A stretch of 64,000 bases of DNA from Sphingopyxis jiangsuensis (GTDB lineage Bacteria > Pseudomonadota > Alphaproteobacteria > Sphingomonadales > Sphingomonadaceae). A model generated the notes under the pieces. That model was not told the origin of the DNA. It ran no database searches and was given only the letters and a program-made list of their open reading frames with translations. Each line of letters opens with the position of its first letter. Position 1 is the first letter of the stretch. This document shows, piece by piece, positions 42,416 to 50,554 of the stretch. The stretch lies in contig NZ_JAERPO010000002.1 in the NCBI RefSeq assembly GCF_016734905.1, positions 1,011,524 through 1,075,523 of the forward strand, in the 5' to 3' direction. The position numbers were made by a program, and so were the translations under genes.

Positions 42416-44680
42416 ATGGATAGCGGCAACAAGGTGCAATTTTCCGACCGCGAGGCGCTGCTCTATCACAGCTATGGGCGCCCCGGGAAAATCGAGATCG
42501 TCGCGTCGAAGCCGATGGCGACGCAGCGCGACCTTTCCCTCGCCTATTCGCCCGGCGTCGCGGTGCCGGTGAAGGCGATCGCCGACGATCCCGCCGCCGC
42601 CTATCAATATACCGCCAAGGGCAACCTCGTCGCCGTCATTTCGAACGGCACCGCGATCCTCGGGCTCGGCAACCTCGGCGCGCTCGCGTCGAAGCCGGTG
42701 ATGGAAGGCAAGGCGGTGCTGTTCAAGCGCTTTGCCGACGTCGATTCGATCGACCTCGAGGTCAAGACCGAAGACCCGCAGGCGTTCATCGACGCGGTCG
42801 AGCTGCTCGAGCCGAGCTTTGGCGGCATCAACCTTGAAGATATTGCCGCGCCGAACTGCTTCATCATCGAAGCCGCGCTCAAGGAAAAGATGAACATCCC
42901 GGTGTTCCATGACGACCAGCATGGCACCGCGATCATCACCGCCGCGGGGCTGATCAACGCGTGCCACCTGACCGGGCGCGACCTGGCCACCGTCAAGGTC
43001 GTCGTCAACGGCGCCGGCGCCGCGGCGATCGCCTGCACCGCGCTGATCAAGGCGATGGGCGTGCGGCACGAAAATGTCATCATGTGCGACCGCAAGGGCA
43101 CCATCTATCAGGGCCGCACCGAGGGGATGGACCAGTGGAAGTCGGCGCATGCGGTGCCGACCGAGGCGCGCGACCTGACCGCGGCGCTGAAGGGCGCCGA
43201 CGTCTTCCTCGGCCTGTCGGCCGCTGGCGCGCTCAAGCCCGAGATGGTCAAGGACATGGCGCCCGCGCCGATCATCTTTGCGATGGCGAACCCCGACCCC
43301 GAAATCTCGCCCCCCGATGCGCGCGCGGCGCGGCCCGACGCGATCATCGCGACGGGGCGGTCGGACTATCCGAACCAGGTCAACAATGTCCTGTGCTTCC
43401 CCTTCATCTTCCGCGGCGCGCTCGACGTCCATGCGACCGCGATCAACGAGGAGATGAAGATCGCCGCCGCCTATGCGATCGCCGACCTCGCGCGCCAGCA
43501 GGTGCCCGAAGAGGTTGCCGCGGCCTATGGCGGGCGCGCGTCGAGCTTTGGCCCCGAATATATCATCCCCTCGCCCTTTGACCCGCGCCTCATGGAAATC
43601 GTCCCCGCGGCGGTCGCGAAGGCGGCGATGGAGAGCGGCGTCGCGCAGGCGCCGATCGACGATCTCGACGCCTATCGCACGCAGCTGCGCGGGCGGCTCA
43701 ACCCGACGACCTCGGTGCTCACGCTCGCCTATGAAGCGGCGCGCGCCAATCCGAAGCGCGTCGTCTTTGCCGAAGGCGAAGAGGAGGTGGTGCTGCGCGC
43801 CGCGATCCAGTTCCGCGACGGCGGCTATGGCATCCCCGTGCTCGTCGGACGCGAAGGCCTGCACGACAAGCTGCGCGCGATGGGGGTGGCCGACCCCGAC
43901 AGCTATGAGGTCCACAACAGCGTCAACTCGCCGCACGTCCCCGAAATGGTCGACCTGCTGTATAAAAGGCTCCAGCGCCGCGGCTATCTGCGCCGCGACT
44001 GCGAGCGCATGGTCAACCGCGACCGCAACATCTTCGGCTCGCTGATGCTCAAGCTCGGCCTCGGCGATGCAATGATCACCGGGACGACGCGTCCCTATTC
44101 GCAGACAATGCGCGAAGTGCGGCGCGTGATCGACCATGCCGAGGGCAAGACGCCGTTCGGCATCCATCTGCTCGTCGGTCAGCATCACACGATCTTCATG
44201 GCCGACACGACGGTCAACGAGCGCCCCTCGTCCGAGATGCTCGCCGACATCGCCGAGCGCACCGCGCAGGTCGCGCGGCGCATGGGGCACGAACCGCGCG
44301 TCGCCTTTCTCTCCTATTCGACCTTCGGCAACCCGCCGGGATCGTGGCTCGACAACATCCGCGACGCGGTGAGCATCCTCGACGCGCGCCAGCCGTCGTT
44401 CGAATATGAGGGCGAAATGGCGCCCGACGTCGCGCTCAATCCGCGCGCGATGGCCAATTATCCCTTCTGCCGCCTTTCAGGCCCGGCGAATGTCCTTGTC
44501 ATGCCGGGGCTGCAGTCGGCGAACCTGTCGGCAAAGCTGCTCCGCGAACTCGGCGGCGGCGCGGTGATCGGGCCGATGCTGATCGGGATGGAAAAGCCGG
44601 TGCAGGTCGCGACGATGGCGTCGCCGGCGTCGGACCTCGTCACGCTCGCCGTGCTCGCCGCGGGCGGGATCGCGCAATAA
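42416..44680 (+). CDS. maeB: NADP-dependent malic enzyme with phosphotransacetylase-like domain
   Basis: It decarboxylates malate to pyruvate, producing NADPH. The N-terminal malic domain (about 1-430) contains SLAYSPGVAVP, FHDDQHGTAII and the NAD(P)-binding VVNGAGAAAIA. The C-terminal part (about 430-754), with VVFAEGEEEVVLRAAI, resembles phosphate acetyltransferase and regulates rather than catalyses in known MaeB proteins. GAGAGGAC lies just before the chosen ATG; the longer frame adds 20 residues. Length 754 fits MaeB. A bidirectional-looking hairpin follows. Confidence 0.96.
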   Translation: MDSGNKVQFSDREALLYHSYGRPGKIEIVASKPMATQRDLSLAYSPGVAVPVKAIADDPAAAYQYTAKGNLVAVISNGTAILGLGNLGALASKPVMEGKAVLFKRFADVDSIDLEVKTEDPQAFIDAVELLEPSFGGINLEDIAAPNCFIIEAALKEKMNIPVFHDDQHGTAIITAAGLINACHLTGRDLATVKVVVNGAGAAAIACTALIKAMGVRHENVIMCDRKGTIYQGRTEGMDQWKSAHAVPTEARDLTAALKGADVFLGLSAAGALKPEMVKDMAPAPIIFAMANPDPEISPPDARAARPDAIIATGRSDYPNQVNNVLCFPFIFRGALDVHATAINEEMKIAAAYAIADLARQQVPEEVAAAYGGRASSFGPEYIIPSPFDPRLMEIVPAAVAKAAMESGVAQAPIDDLDAYRTQLRGRLNPTTSVLTLAYEAARANPKRVVFAEGEEEVVLRAAIQFRDGGYGIPVLVGREGLHDKLRAMGVADPDSYEVHNSVNSPHVPEMVDLLYKRLQRRGYLRRDCERMVNRDRNIFGSLMLKLGLGDAMITGTTRPYSQTMREVRRVIDHAEGKTPFGIHLLVGQHHTIFMADTTVNERPSSEMLADIAERTAQVARRMGHEPRVAFLSYSTFGNPPGSWLDNIRDAVSILDARQPSFEYEGEMAPDVALNPRAMANYPFCRLSGPANVLVMPGLQSANLSAKLLRELGGGAVIGPMLIGMEKPVQVATMASPASDLVTLAVLAAGGIAQ

Positions 44681-44712
44681 AAAGCGGCGGCCGCCCATCG
44701 GGCGCCGCCGCG
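44680..44712 (-). terminator. Intrinsic terminator of bamE
   Basis: A long GC stem (GCGGCGGC paired with GCCGCCGC, extended by GCCC/GGGC with one bulged C) lies between the convergent maeB and bamE genes. On the minus strand it is followed by TTTTTATT, so it terminates bamE. Confidence 0.7.
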
Positions 44713-44738
44713 CGATCATCCTTTGCAGCGGGACCGGC

Positions 44739-45221
44739 TTATTGCGGCGGTCCCCCCGTGCCCGGCGCGCCCACCGCGCCGATATTGCCGAAGATATCCT
44801 CGAAGAAGCTGCGCTCGCGGCCCAGCGTCGGCGTCTTGTCGCCTTCGGGGCTGATCTTGCTCACCTGATCGAGCCCGGTGCGGTCGACCGCCACGACATT
44901 GCCCGCGGGGTCGAAACGGATGCGCAGCGCCATCTGCGCGACGGGGCGCGGATTGGCAAAGGCGAGCTGGCGCGTTTCGCGCGCAAGATAGAAATATTCA
45001 TTGTCGCTGAACTGCCCGACGAAGGTCGGGCGGCCGAGCGTGCGTTCGACCGATTCGCGATTGTCGACGCCGGGCGTGATCGCGTCGGTGAGCACCGTGT
45101 CCACGACATAGCCCTGCCGTCCGCGCACCTGCGAACAGCCGCCGACGGTCATCGCCACGATCAACCCGGCCAACACCAGGCGCGCACGCGGACCGGAAAG
45201 CGAAGCGGCAATCTTGGGCAT
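44739..45221 (-). CDS. bamE: Outer membrane assembly lipoprotein BamE/SmpA family
   Basis: BamE is an accessory lipoprotein of the beta-barrel assembly machine. The 160-residue product starts MPKIAASLSGPRARLVLAG, has a hydrophobic signal segment and the lipobox VGGC with the lipidated Cys near residue 30. The SmpA/OmlA fold follows, with PGVDNRESVERTLGRPTF and NEYFYLARE. The family core is followed by a Gly/Pro-rich tail. The chosen ATG is the second possible start; the first adds 11 residues before the signal. It is divergent from the bc1 chaperone gene, a common alphaproteobacterial pairing. Confidence 0.92.
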   Translation of the reverse strand: MPKIAASLSGPRARLVLAGLIVAMTVGGCSQVRGRQGYVVDTVLTDAITPGVDNRESVERTLGRPTFVGQFSDNEYFYLARETRQLAFANPRPVAQMALRIRFDPAGNVVAVDRTGLDQVSKISPEGDKTPTLGRERSFFEDIFGNIGAVGAPGTGGPPQ

Positions 45222-45402
45222 CAAAAATCTCCATTGCGTCCGCGCACTCCGCAACCGGTTGCCGGTGAAGCGACGACGCCTGTTTCGCGCCTCTTAACCG
45301 CAAGCAGCCGAGGGGCACAAGCGGCTTATGCCGCGGCAAAGCTTGCGCCAAGCTGACCGACGCCCCTTTTCGGGCGAGCCGAATGCGCCTAAGCGATGCG
45401 CC

Positions 45403-45924
45403 ATGTTTTCGATTTCACGCATTTTCGGGTCGCGCGCCGACCCGCGCGAGGCGCGCCGTCCGTTGTGGAACGCCGTCGTCGCGGCGGCGCGCGCACCGCA
45501 CTGGTACGTCGAGGGCGGGGTTCCCGACACGCTCGACGGACGTTTCGACATGATCAGCCTGATCCTCGCGCTGGTGCTGCACCGGATCGACGACGCCCCC
45601 GACCAGGCGCTCGCCGGGGTCGAGCTCACCGAATTGTTCGTCAACGACATGGACGGCCAGATGCGCCAGGTCGGCTTTGGTGACATGGTCGTCGGCAAGC
45701 AGGTCGGACGGATGGTCGGCGCGCTCGGCGGGCGGCTCGGCGCCTACCGCGCGCCCGACGGGTCCGACGCGCTCAAGGCCGCGCTGGTGCGCAACCTGTG
45801 GCGCGGCGTCGAGCCGGACGCCGAAGCGCTGGCGCATGTGATGGCCGCGACCGCGAAGCTGCGGGCGGCGTTGCAGGCGATGCCGGTCGAGGCGCTGGTC
45901 GTCGCCGACAGGCTCCCCGAATGA
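45403..45924 (+). CDS. Ubiquinol-cytochrome c chaperone family protein (CBP3-like)
   Basis: The 173-residue product matches PF03981, related to mitochondrial Cbp3, which helps assemble cytochrome bc1. Landmarks are HWYVEGGVPDTLDGRFDMIS and LVLHRIDD, then ELFVNDMDGQMRQVGFGD. The chosen start MFSISRIFGSR is family-like; the longer frame adds 25 residues. It overlaps the next gene by four bases (ATGA). Confidence 0.88.
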   Translation: MFSISRIFGSRADPREARRPLWNAVVAAARAPHWYVEGGVPDTLDGRFDMISLILALVLHRIDDAPDQALAGVELTELFVNDMDGQMRQVGFGDMVVGKQVGRMVGALGGRLGAYRAPDGSDALKAALVRNLWRGVEPDAEALAHVMAATAKLRAALQAMPVEALVVADRLPE

Positions 45925-46448
45925 CCGCGACCGAATTCTCGCACATCGTCACCGTCGCCGAGGCGGGGCCGGGGCGCAGCGTCGCGATCGAGGCCGACGC
46001 CGACGCGCGCGCCGCCATCGCGCGGCGGCTGGGGCTCGTCGAGCTTGGCCATTTCGCGCTGTCGGCCGAGGTGCGCGCGGTGGCGGGCGGGATCGCCGCC
46101 CGCGGCGAGGTCGTTGCCAAACTCGTCCAACGCTGCGCCGCGACCGACCTGCCCCTTCCCGCGACGATCCGCGAGCCCTTTGACCTGCGCTATTTGCGCG
46201 ATGTGGCGGCGGGGGCCGGCGAAGATGACGAGGTCGAGATCAGCAGCGACGACTGCGATATCCTCCCGCTCGAAGCCGAACGCATCGATTTGGGCGAAGC
46301 GGCGGTGCAGACGCTGTCGCTCGCGCTCGACCCCTTTCCGCGGCATGCGGACGCCGACCGCATCCTCGCCGAAAAGGGCGTGCTGAGCGAAGAACAGGCG
46401 GGGCCGTTCGCCGCGCTGGCCAAGCTGCGCGGCCAGGCGGACGGCTAG
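45921..46448 (+). CDS. DUF177/YceD family protein
   Basis: The 175-residue product belongs to YceD/DUF177, a family linked to large-subunit rRNA and usually encoded near rpmF-plsX. Visible landmarks are the acidic centre GEDDEVEISSDDCDILPLEAERIDLGEAAVQ, shown here by its parts ISSDDCDILPLE and DLGEAAVQTLSLALDPFPR. Here neither rpmF nor plsX follows. The start overlaps the preceding stop, and its own TAG stop is the first bases of a palindromic repeat. Confidence 0.85.
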   Translation: MTATEFSHIVTVAEAGPGRSVAIEADADARAAIARRLGLVELGHFALSAEVRAVAGGIAARGEVVAKLVQRCAATDLPLPATIREPFDLRYLRDVAAGAGEDDEVEISSDDCDILPLEAERIDLGEAAVQTLSLALDPFPRHADADRILAEKGVLSEEQAGPFAALAKLRGQADG

Positions 46449-46475
46449 GGTCGGGACCGTAGGGTCAGGACCCTA
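46446..46475. repeat. Two TAGGGTC palindromes joined between convergent genes
   Basis: TAGGGTCGGGACCGTA at 46446-46461 overlaps TAGGGTCAGGACCCTA at 46460-46475. The first TAG is the stop codon of the DUF177 gene (plus strand); the last CTA is the TAG stop codon of the START-like gene (minus strand). The whole 24-bp gap between the two genes is filled by the repeat. Confidence 0.75.
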
Positions 46476-47171
46476 GAGGCGCTCGTCGGGCTTCGGCTTC
46501 GCGTCTTGCTCGATCAGATCGGCGACCGCGGCGTCGAGGCCCGATTCCGCCGCGGCCTCCTCTTTGGCCGGCGGCGTTTCGGCGTCAGGCGCGCCGGCCT
46601 CTTCCGCCGCCTTTTCGGCGCGCGTCGGGGGCAGCGCCCCGCCGAGCGCAGCGGCCAGTCCCGCGAGCTGTTCGCCAATCACCGTATCGACCGCCGGCGC
46701 GATCTGCGCGACCTTGAAGCGCATATAGCCGCCGACGACATAATCGAAGCGCAGCGCGCTGCCCGTCGGGGTTTCCTTGATCTGGATCGTCAGCGTGCCG
46801 GTCACCGCCTCGCTTTGCAGCGGACCGAGCGCGCCCGAGAGGCGCAGCAGCTCGTTCGGCCGCGCATGGATGATGCGCGCGTGCTGGACGCTGCCGAGGC
46901 CGTCGCCGCTGCCGGGGATTTTCTCGCAGAAACAGCCGCCGGCCTGCGAATCGAGCCAGAAGTTGGCGGCGTCGCCGGTCCAGCTATGCTCTTTCGACCA
47001 CCATTTTTGCGGCATGCGGAGCATTTTCCACACATCGGCGGGGGTCGCGGCGACCTGCGCCGTATGCGCGACGGTGAAGCCCGCCTCGCTTTCGTCGATG
47101 ACCTTTGCCGACGCGGGCGCCGCGAGCAGCGCCGTGGCGGCGAGAATTGTCGGACAGATGTAAGTGCGCAT
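46473..47171 (-). CDS. Secreted SRPBCC/START-like protein
   Basis: The 232-residue product starts MRTYICPTILAATALLAAP with a signal peptide probably cut after ASA. An SRPBCC (START-like) lipid-binding domain follows: TVAHTAQVAATPADVWKML and LRFDYVVGGYMRF are typical. The C-terminal 60 residues are a charged Ala/Glu/Pro-rich tail. An in-frame start nine codons upstream would spoil the signal. The ligand is unknown. It is placed where rpsM would usually follow adk. Confidence 0.82.
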   Translation of the reverse strand: MRTYICPTILAATALLAAPASAKVIDESEAGFTVAHTAQVAATPADVWKMLRMPQKWWSKEHSWTGDAANFWLDSQAGGCFCEKIPGSGDGLGSVQHARIIHARPNELLRLSGALGPLQSEAVTGTLTIQIKETPTGSALRFDYVVGGYMRFKVAQIAPAVDTVIGEQLAGLAAALGGALPPTRAEKAAEEAGAPDAETPPAKEEAAAESGLDAAVADLIEQDAKPKPDERL

Positions 47172-47227
47172 AGCCAAATCCCCCAATGGCCCGACCATAA
47201 CGGGCCGCTGGGGGGCTGGCTAGCAGC

Positions 47228-47887
47228 CTATCCGGCGGGCGCGAAAATCGCTTCGATCGCGTCGTTGACGCTCGCGATCGCCGCCATGCCGTCGACGCGC
47301 GCGACGATGCCGCGCGCTTCGTAGATCGGGAGGATCGGCGCGGTCTTGGCGCGATATTCGGCCATGCGCGTTCGTACCGTTTCCTCATTATCGTCGGGGC
47401 GGCGCTTGAATTCCTGATTGCCGCAGACGTCGCACGTGCCGGCGACCTTGGGCAGCTTGTAGCGGTCGTGATAGCCTTCGCCGCAGTTGGCGCAGGAAAA
47501 GCGTCCGGTGATCCGGTCGACCAGGGCATCCTCGTCGACGAGCAGCTCGATCACATGGTCGAGCTTGCGGCCGCGTTCGGCGAGGATCGCGTCGAGCGCC
47601 TCGGCCTGGGCGGCGGTACGCGGATAGCCGTCGAAGATGACCGATGTTTCGCCGCCGAGTTCGTCGAGCCGTTCGCCGATCAGCCCCGACACGATCTCGT
47701 CGGAGACGAGCTCGCCTGCGTCCATCACGGCTTTCGCCTGCATGCCGATCGGGGTGCCGGCCTTGACCGCCGCGCGCAGCATGTCGCCGGTCGACAGCTG
47801 GACCATGCCATGCTCGTCCTCGAGGCGCGACGCCTGTGTCCCCTTGCCCGCCCCCGGCGGTCCAAGCAAAATGATGTTCAGCGTCAT
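47228..47887 (-). CDS. adk: Adenylate kinase with zinc-type lid
   Basis: Adk interconverts AMP, ADP and ATP. The P-loop GPPGAGKGT is at residues 9-17. The lid carries four cysteines in CANCGEGYHDR and TCDVCGNQEF, the long form with a structural zinc. The 219-residue length fits the long type. It follows secY by 48 bp, a standard linkage. Downstream the usual rpsM is missing. Confidence 0.96.
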   Translation of the reverse strand: MTLNIILLGPPGAGKGTQASRLEDEHGMVQLSTGDMLRAAVKAGTPIGMQAKAVMDAGELVSDEIVSGLIGERLDELGGETSVIFDGYPRTAAQAEALDAILAERGRKLDHVIELLVDEDALVDRITGRFSCANCGEGYHDRYKLPKVAGTCDVCGNQEFKRRPDDNEETVRTRMAEYRAKTAPILPIYEARGIVARVDGMAAIASVNDAIEAIFAPAG

Positions 47888-47935
47888 CGGAGCCCCTGTT
47901 GCCTTTGTCCTGGTCGCTTTGCCGTAGCGAGGCGG

Positions 47936-49309
47936 TCAGCGCCGTGCAACGCCGCCCTTCAATTTCGCCTTTTTGATCAGGTCGCCATATTGGTGCGCGA
48001 GCATGTGGCTCTGGATCTGGCTGATCGTGTCGATCGTCACGTTCACGATGATGAGCAGGCTGGTGCCGCCGAGATAGAAGGGCAGCCCCGACTGCGCGAT
48101 GAAATATTCGGGAACGAGACAGATGAGCGCCAGATAGGCCGCGCCGATCACCGTGATGCGCGTCAGCACATGATCGAGATAGGCGGCGGTGTTCTTGCCC
48201 GGACGGATGCCGGGGATGAAGCCATTCTGGCGCTTCAGATTGTCGGCGGTTTCCTCGGGATTGAAGACGACGGCGACGTAGAAGAAGCAGAAGAAGATGA
48301 TCCCCGCAGCATAGAGCAGCATATAGAGCGGCTGGCCGTGCGCGAGATACTGGTTGAGCGTGATCAGGAAGTCGCCGGTCGCGGTGTCGCCCTGGACATT
48401 ATTGCCCATCATCTGCGTGACGGTCAGCGGCATCAGCAGCAGCGACGAGGCGAAGATCGGCGGGATCACGCCGGCGGTGTTGACCTTGAGCGGCAGGTGG
48501 CTGCGGTCGGCCTGCATCCCGCCGCGCTGTGTCGCGCGCTTCGGATATTGGACGAGGACGCGGCGCTGCGAGCGTTCCATGAAGCTGATGAAAGCGATGA
48601 TGGCGATACCGCCCGCGATCACCGCGATCACGGTGCCGCCGCCCATCGATCCTTCGCGCACCTGCTGGAACATCTGCGCAAAGCTGCGCGGCAGCTGCGC
48701 GAGGATGCCCGCCATGATGATGAGCGAGACGCCGTTGCCGATGCCGCGGCTGGTAATCTGTTCGCCGAGCCACATCAGGAAGAGCGTGCCGCCGACGATG
48801 CTGATGACCGCGCCGATGCGGAACATCATCCCCGGATCGACGACCGCGCCGATGCCCTGGCTCGCGCCGAGCGTTTCGAGCCCGACGGCGACGAAATAGC
48901 CCTGGATCGCGGTCAGCGCGACGGTGCCGTAGCGCGTATATTGGTTGAGCTTCTTGCGCCCGCTCTCGCCCTCTTTCTTGAGCGCGGCGAGGCTCGGCGA
49001 CAGCGCCGAGGCGAGCTGGACGACGATCGACGCCGTAATATAGGGCATGACGCCGAGCGCGATGATGCTCATGCGCTCGAGGCTGCCGCCCGAGAAGGTG
49101 TTGAAGATGTCGAGGACGCCGCCCGACGCCGCCTGGTCGTAAAGGCGCGACAGCGCGACCGGGTCGACCCCCGGCAGCGGCACGAACGACAGGAAGCGGA
49201 AAACGATGAGCGCGCCGATGGTGAACCAGATGCGGTTCTTGAGCTCGGTCGCCTGGCCGAATTTCGAGAAATTCAGGTTGGAAGCAAATTGGTCGGCGCG
49301 AGAGGCCAT
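47936..49309 (-). CDS. secY: Preprotein translocase subunit SecY
   Basis: SecY is the channel of the Sec translocon. The 457-residue product contains ten predicted helices; recognisable are the first segment IWFTIGALIVFRFLSFVPLPGVD, the ALGVMPYITASIVVQL helix 2, GGTLFLMWLGEQITSRGIGNG and the C-terminal PFYLGGTSLLIIVNVTIDT. Quoted parts are partial. It lies 272 bp after rplO rather than adjoining it, which suggests an additional promoter. Confidence 0.97.
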   Translation of the reverse strand: MASRADQFASNLNFSKFGQATELKNRIWFTIGALIVFRFLSFVPLPGVDPVALSRLYDQAASGGVLDIFNTFSGGSLERMSIIALGVMPYITASIVVQLASALSPSLAALKKEGESGRKKLNQYTRYGTVALTAIQGYFVAVGLETLGASQGIGAVVDPGMMFRIGAVISIVGGTLFLMWLGEQITSRGIGNGVSLIIMAGILAQLPRSFAQMFQQVREGSMGGGTVIAVIAGGIAIIAFISFMERSQRRVLVQYPKRATQRGGMQADRSHLPLKVNTAGVIPPIFASSLLLMPLTVTQMMGNNVQGDTATGDFLITLNQYLAHGQPLYMLLYAAGIIFFCFFYVAVVFNPEETADNLKRQNGFIPGIRPGKNTAAYLDHVLTRITVIGAAYLALICLVPEYFIAQSGLPFYLGGTSLLIIVNVTIDTISQIQSHMLAHQYGDLIKKAKLKGGVARR

Positions 49310-49581
49310 GATCTTCTTTCCTCGAGTGCGGACCGCGCCCCCCGCGACCCGGCGCCTATGTGCGTTCGCATGGAACGAAGCGCAAGGGGAAAGGCCCTAT
49401 TTTACGCGGCGGGCCGAGGGCGTGGACCGCTGTCATTGTCCGTTCGCATCGAGCGACGTCGCGATGCCCCTGAATCCTGGGTTGTCCCGAGGGGCATCAA
49501 CCTTCGATCGACCCGAACGGGAATGCGGGTCAATCGAATGACGAAGGGGCGACACGCATTGCGCGCCGCCCCTTCGCCTGA
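49310..49581. other. Intergenic region rplO-secY with direct repeats
   Basis: No gene is evident. GTTCGCAT occurs at 49364-49371 and again at 49442-49449, each in a similar context. A hairpin GAAGGGGCG/CGCCCCTTC at 49543-49575 follows the rplO stop, without a T run on the minus strand. It may be an attenuator or processing site, and the region probably holds an extra secY promoter. Confidence 0.4.
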
Positions 49582-50106
49582 TTATTTTGCCTTGGCGTCG
49601 GCGCGGCGCTGGGCCTTCTTGCCCTCGGGCGCTGCTTCCTTGACTTCGGGCAGTTCGACCTTGCCGCCGGCCTTTTCGACCGCCTCGATCGCGCCCTTCG
49701 ACGCGCCGGCGACCGCAAAGGTCAGCTTGGCAGTGAATTCGCCCTTGGCGAGGAGGCGGACGCCGTCCTTGCCGCCGCGCGCCACGCCCGCGGCCTTGAG
49801 CGCCGCGTGATCGACGGGCTTCTTCGCGTCGAGCTTTTTCGCGTCGACGAGCTTCTGCACCTGGCCAAGGTTCACGATCGCGAAATCCTTGCCGAAGATG
49901 TTGTTGAAGCCGCGCTTCGGCAGACGCATGTGGAGCGGCATCTGGCCGCCCTCGAAGCCGTTGATCGAAACGCCGCTGCGGCTCTTCTGACCCTTTTGGC
50001 CGCGACCGCCGGTCTTGCCCTTGCCCGAGCCGATCCCGCGCCCGACGCGCATGCGGCCCTTGCGGGCACCGTTGTTGTCACGAAGGTCGTTGAGTTTGAT
50101 AGTCAT
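49582..50106 (-). CDS. rplO: 50S ribosomal protein L15
   Basis: L15 binds 23S rRNA in the late assembly phase. The 174-residue protein opens [20 protein letters not shown] with the Gly-rich [20 protein letters not shown] loop typical of L15. The C-terminal tail is extended and Lys/Ala-rich, longer than the 144 residues of E. coli. A DUF1737 gene lies between it and rpmD, with 51 bp separation. Confidence 0.97.
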   Translation of the reverse strand: MTIKLNDLRDNNGARKGRMRVGRGIGSGKGKTGGRGQKGQKSRSGVSINGFEGGQMPLHMRLPKRGFNNIFGKDFAIVNLGQVQKLVDAKKLDAKKPVDHAALKAAGVARGGKDGVRLLAKGEFTAKLTFAVAGASKGAIEAVEKAGGKVELPEVKEAAPEGKKAQRRADAKAK

Positions 50107-50157
50107 GTTGCACTCGCTTTCGCTGTGTTCGCGCTATGGGCTGACCGCCGCGGCGGA

Positions 50158-50364
50158 TCAGTCCGGTTCGATTTCGCTCGATGGCTGAAAGCCGGGATAG
50201 GGTCCGGCCTTTTCCATCACGATGGCCTGGGCGACATAGCCGCGGCCATCGACGCTGGTAATCGACGGGCTTCCGTGAAGTTGCCATCCCCGGTTGAGCA
50301 GCCCCTCGACCCGCGCACAAAAGGCGCTGTCATCGGGACCGGTCAACAGGCGATAGAGCTTCAT
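50158..50364 (-). CDS. DUF1737 domain protein inside the spc operon
   Basis: The 68-residue product MKLYRLLTGPDDSAFCARVEGLLNRGW... matches DUF1737, a small uncharacterised domain; the pattern VEGLLNRGWQLHGSPSI is diagnostic. It starts in the base directly after the rpmD stop codon (TGA-ATG) and is read in the same direction, so it must be co-translated with ribosomal proteins. No function is known. Confidence 0.8.
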   Translation of the reverse strand: MKLYRLLTGPDDSAFCARVEGLLNRGWQLHGSPSITSVDGRGYVAQAIVMEKAGPYPGFQPSSEIEPD

Positions 50365-50550
50365 TCAGCCCTCGACGACTTCCACCATGTGCGGAAGCTT
50401 GCGGATCATGCCGCGCACTTCGGGCGTGTCGACCAGCTCGACCTCGCGGTGCATCTTGCCCAGGCCGAGGCCGGTCAGGATAGCGCGCTGTTCCTTCGGA
50501 CGACGGATCGGCGAACCGATCTGGCGGATCTTGATTGTCTTGTCGGCCAT
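50365..50550 (-). CDS. rpmD: 50S ribosomal protein L30
   Basis: The 61-residue product [20 protein letters not shown]... is L30, typical length. It begins 4 bp after the rpsE stop codon. The DUF1737 gene begins directly at its stop codon. Confidence 0.96.
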   Translation of the reverse strand: MADKTIKIRQIGSPIRRPKEQRAILTGLGLGKMHREVELVDTPEVRGMIRKLPHMVEVVEG

Positions 50551-50554
50551 GTTC

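Noticed and set aside
44680-44712. Terminator assigned to maeB on the plus strand
   Set aside because: The T run lies on the minus-strand side only; plus-strand sequence after the stem is GC-rich, so the site serves bamE.
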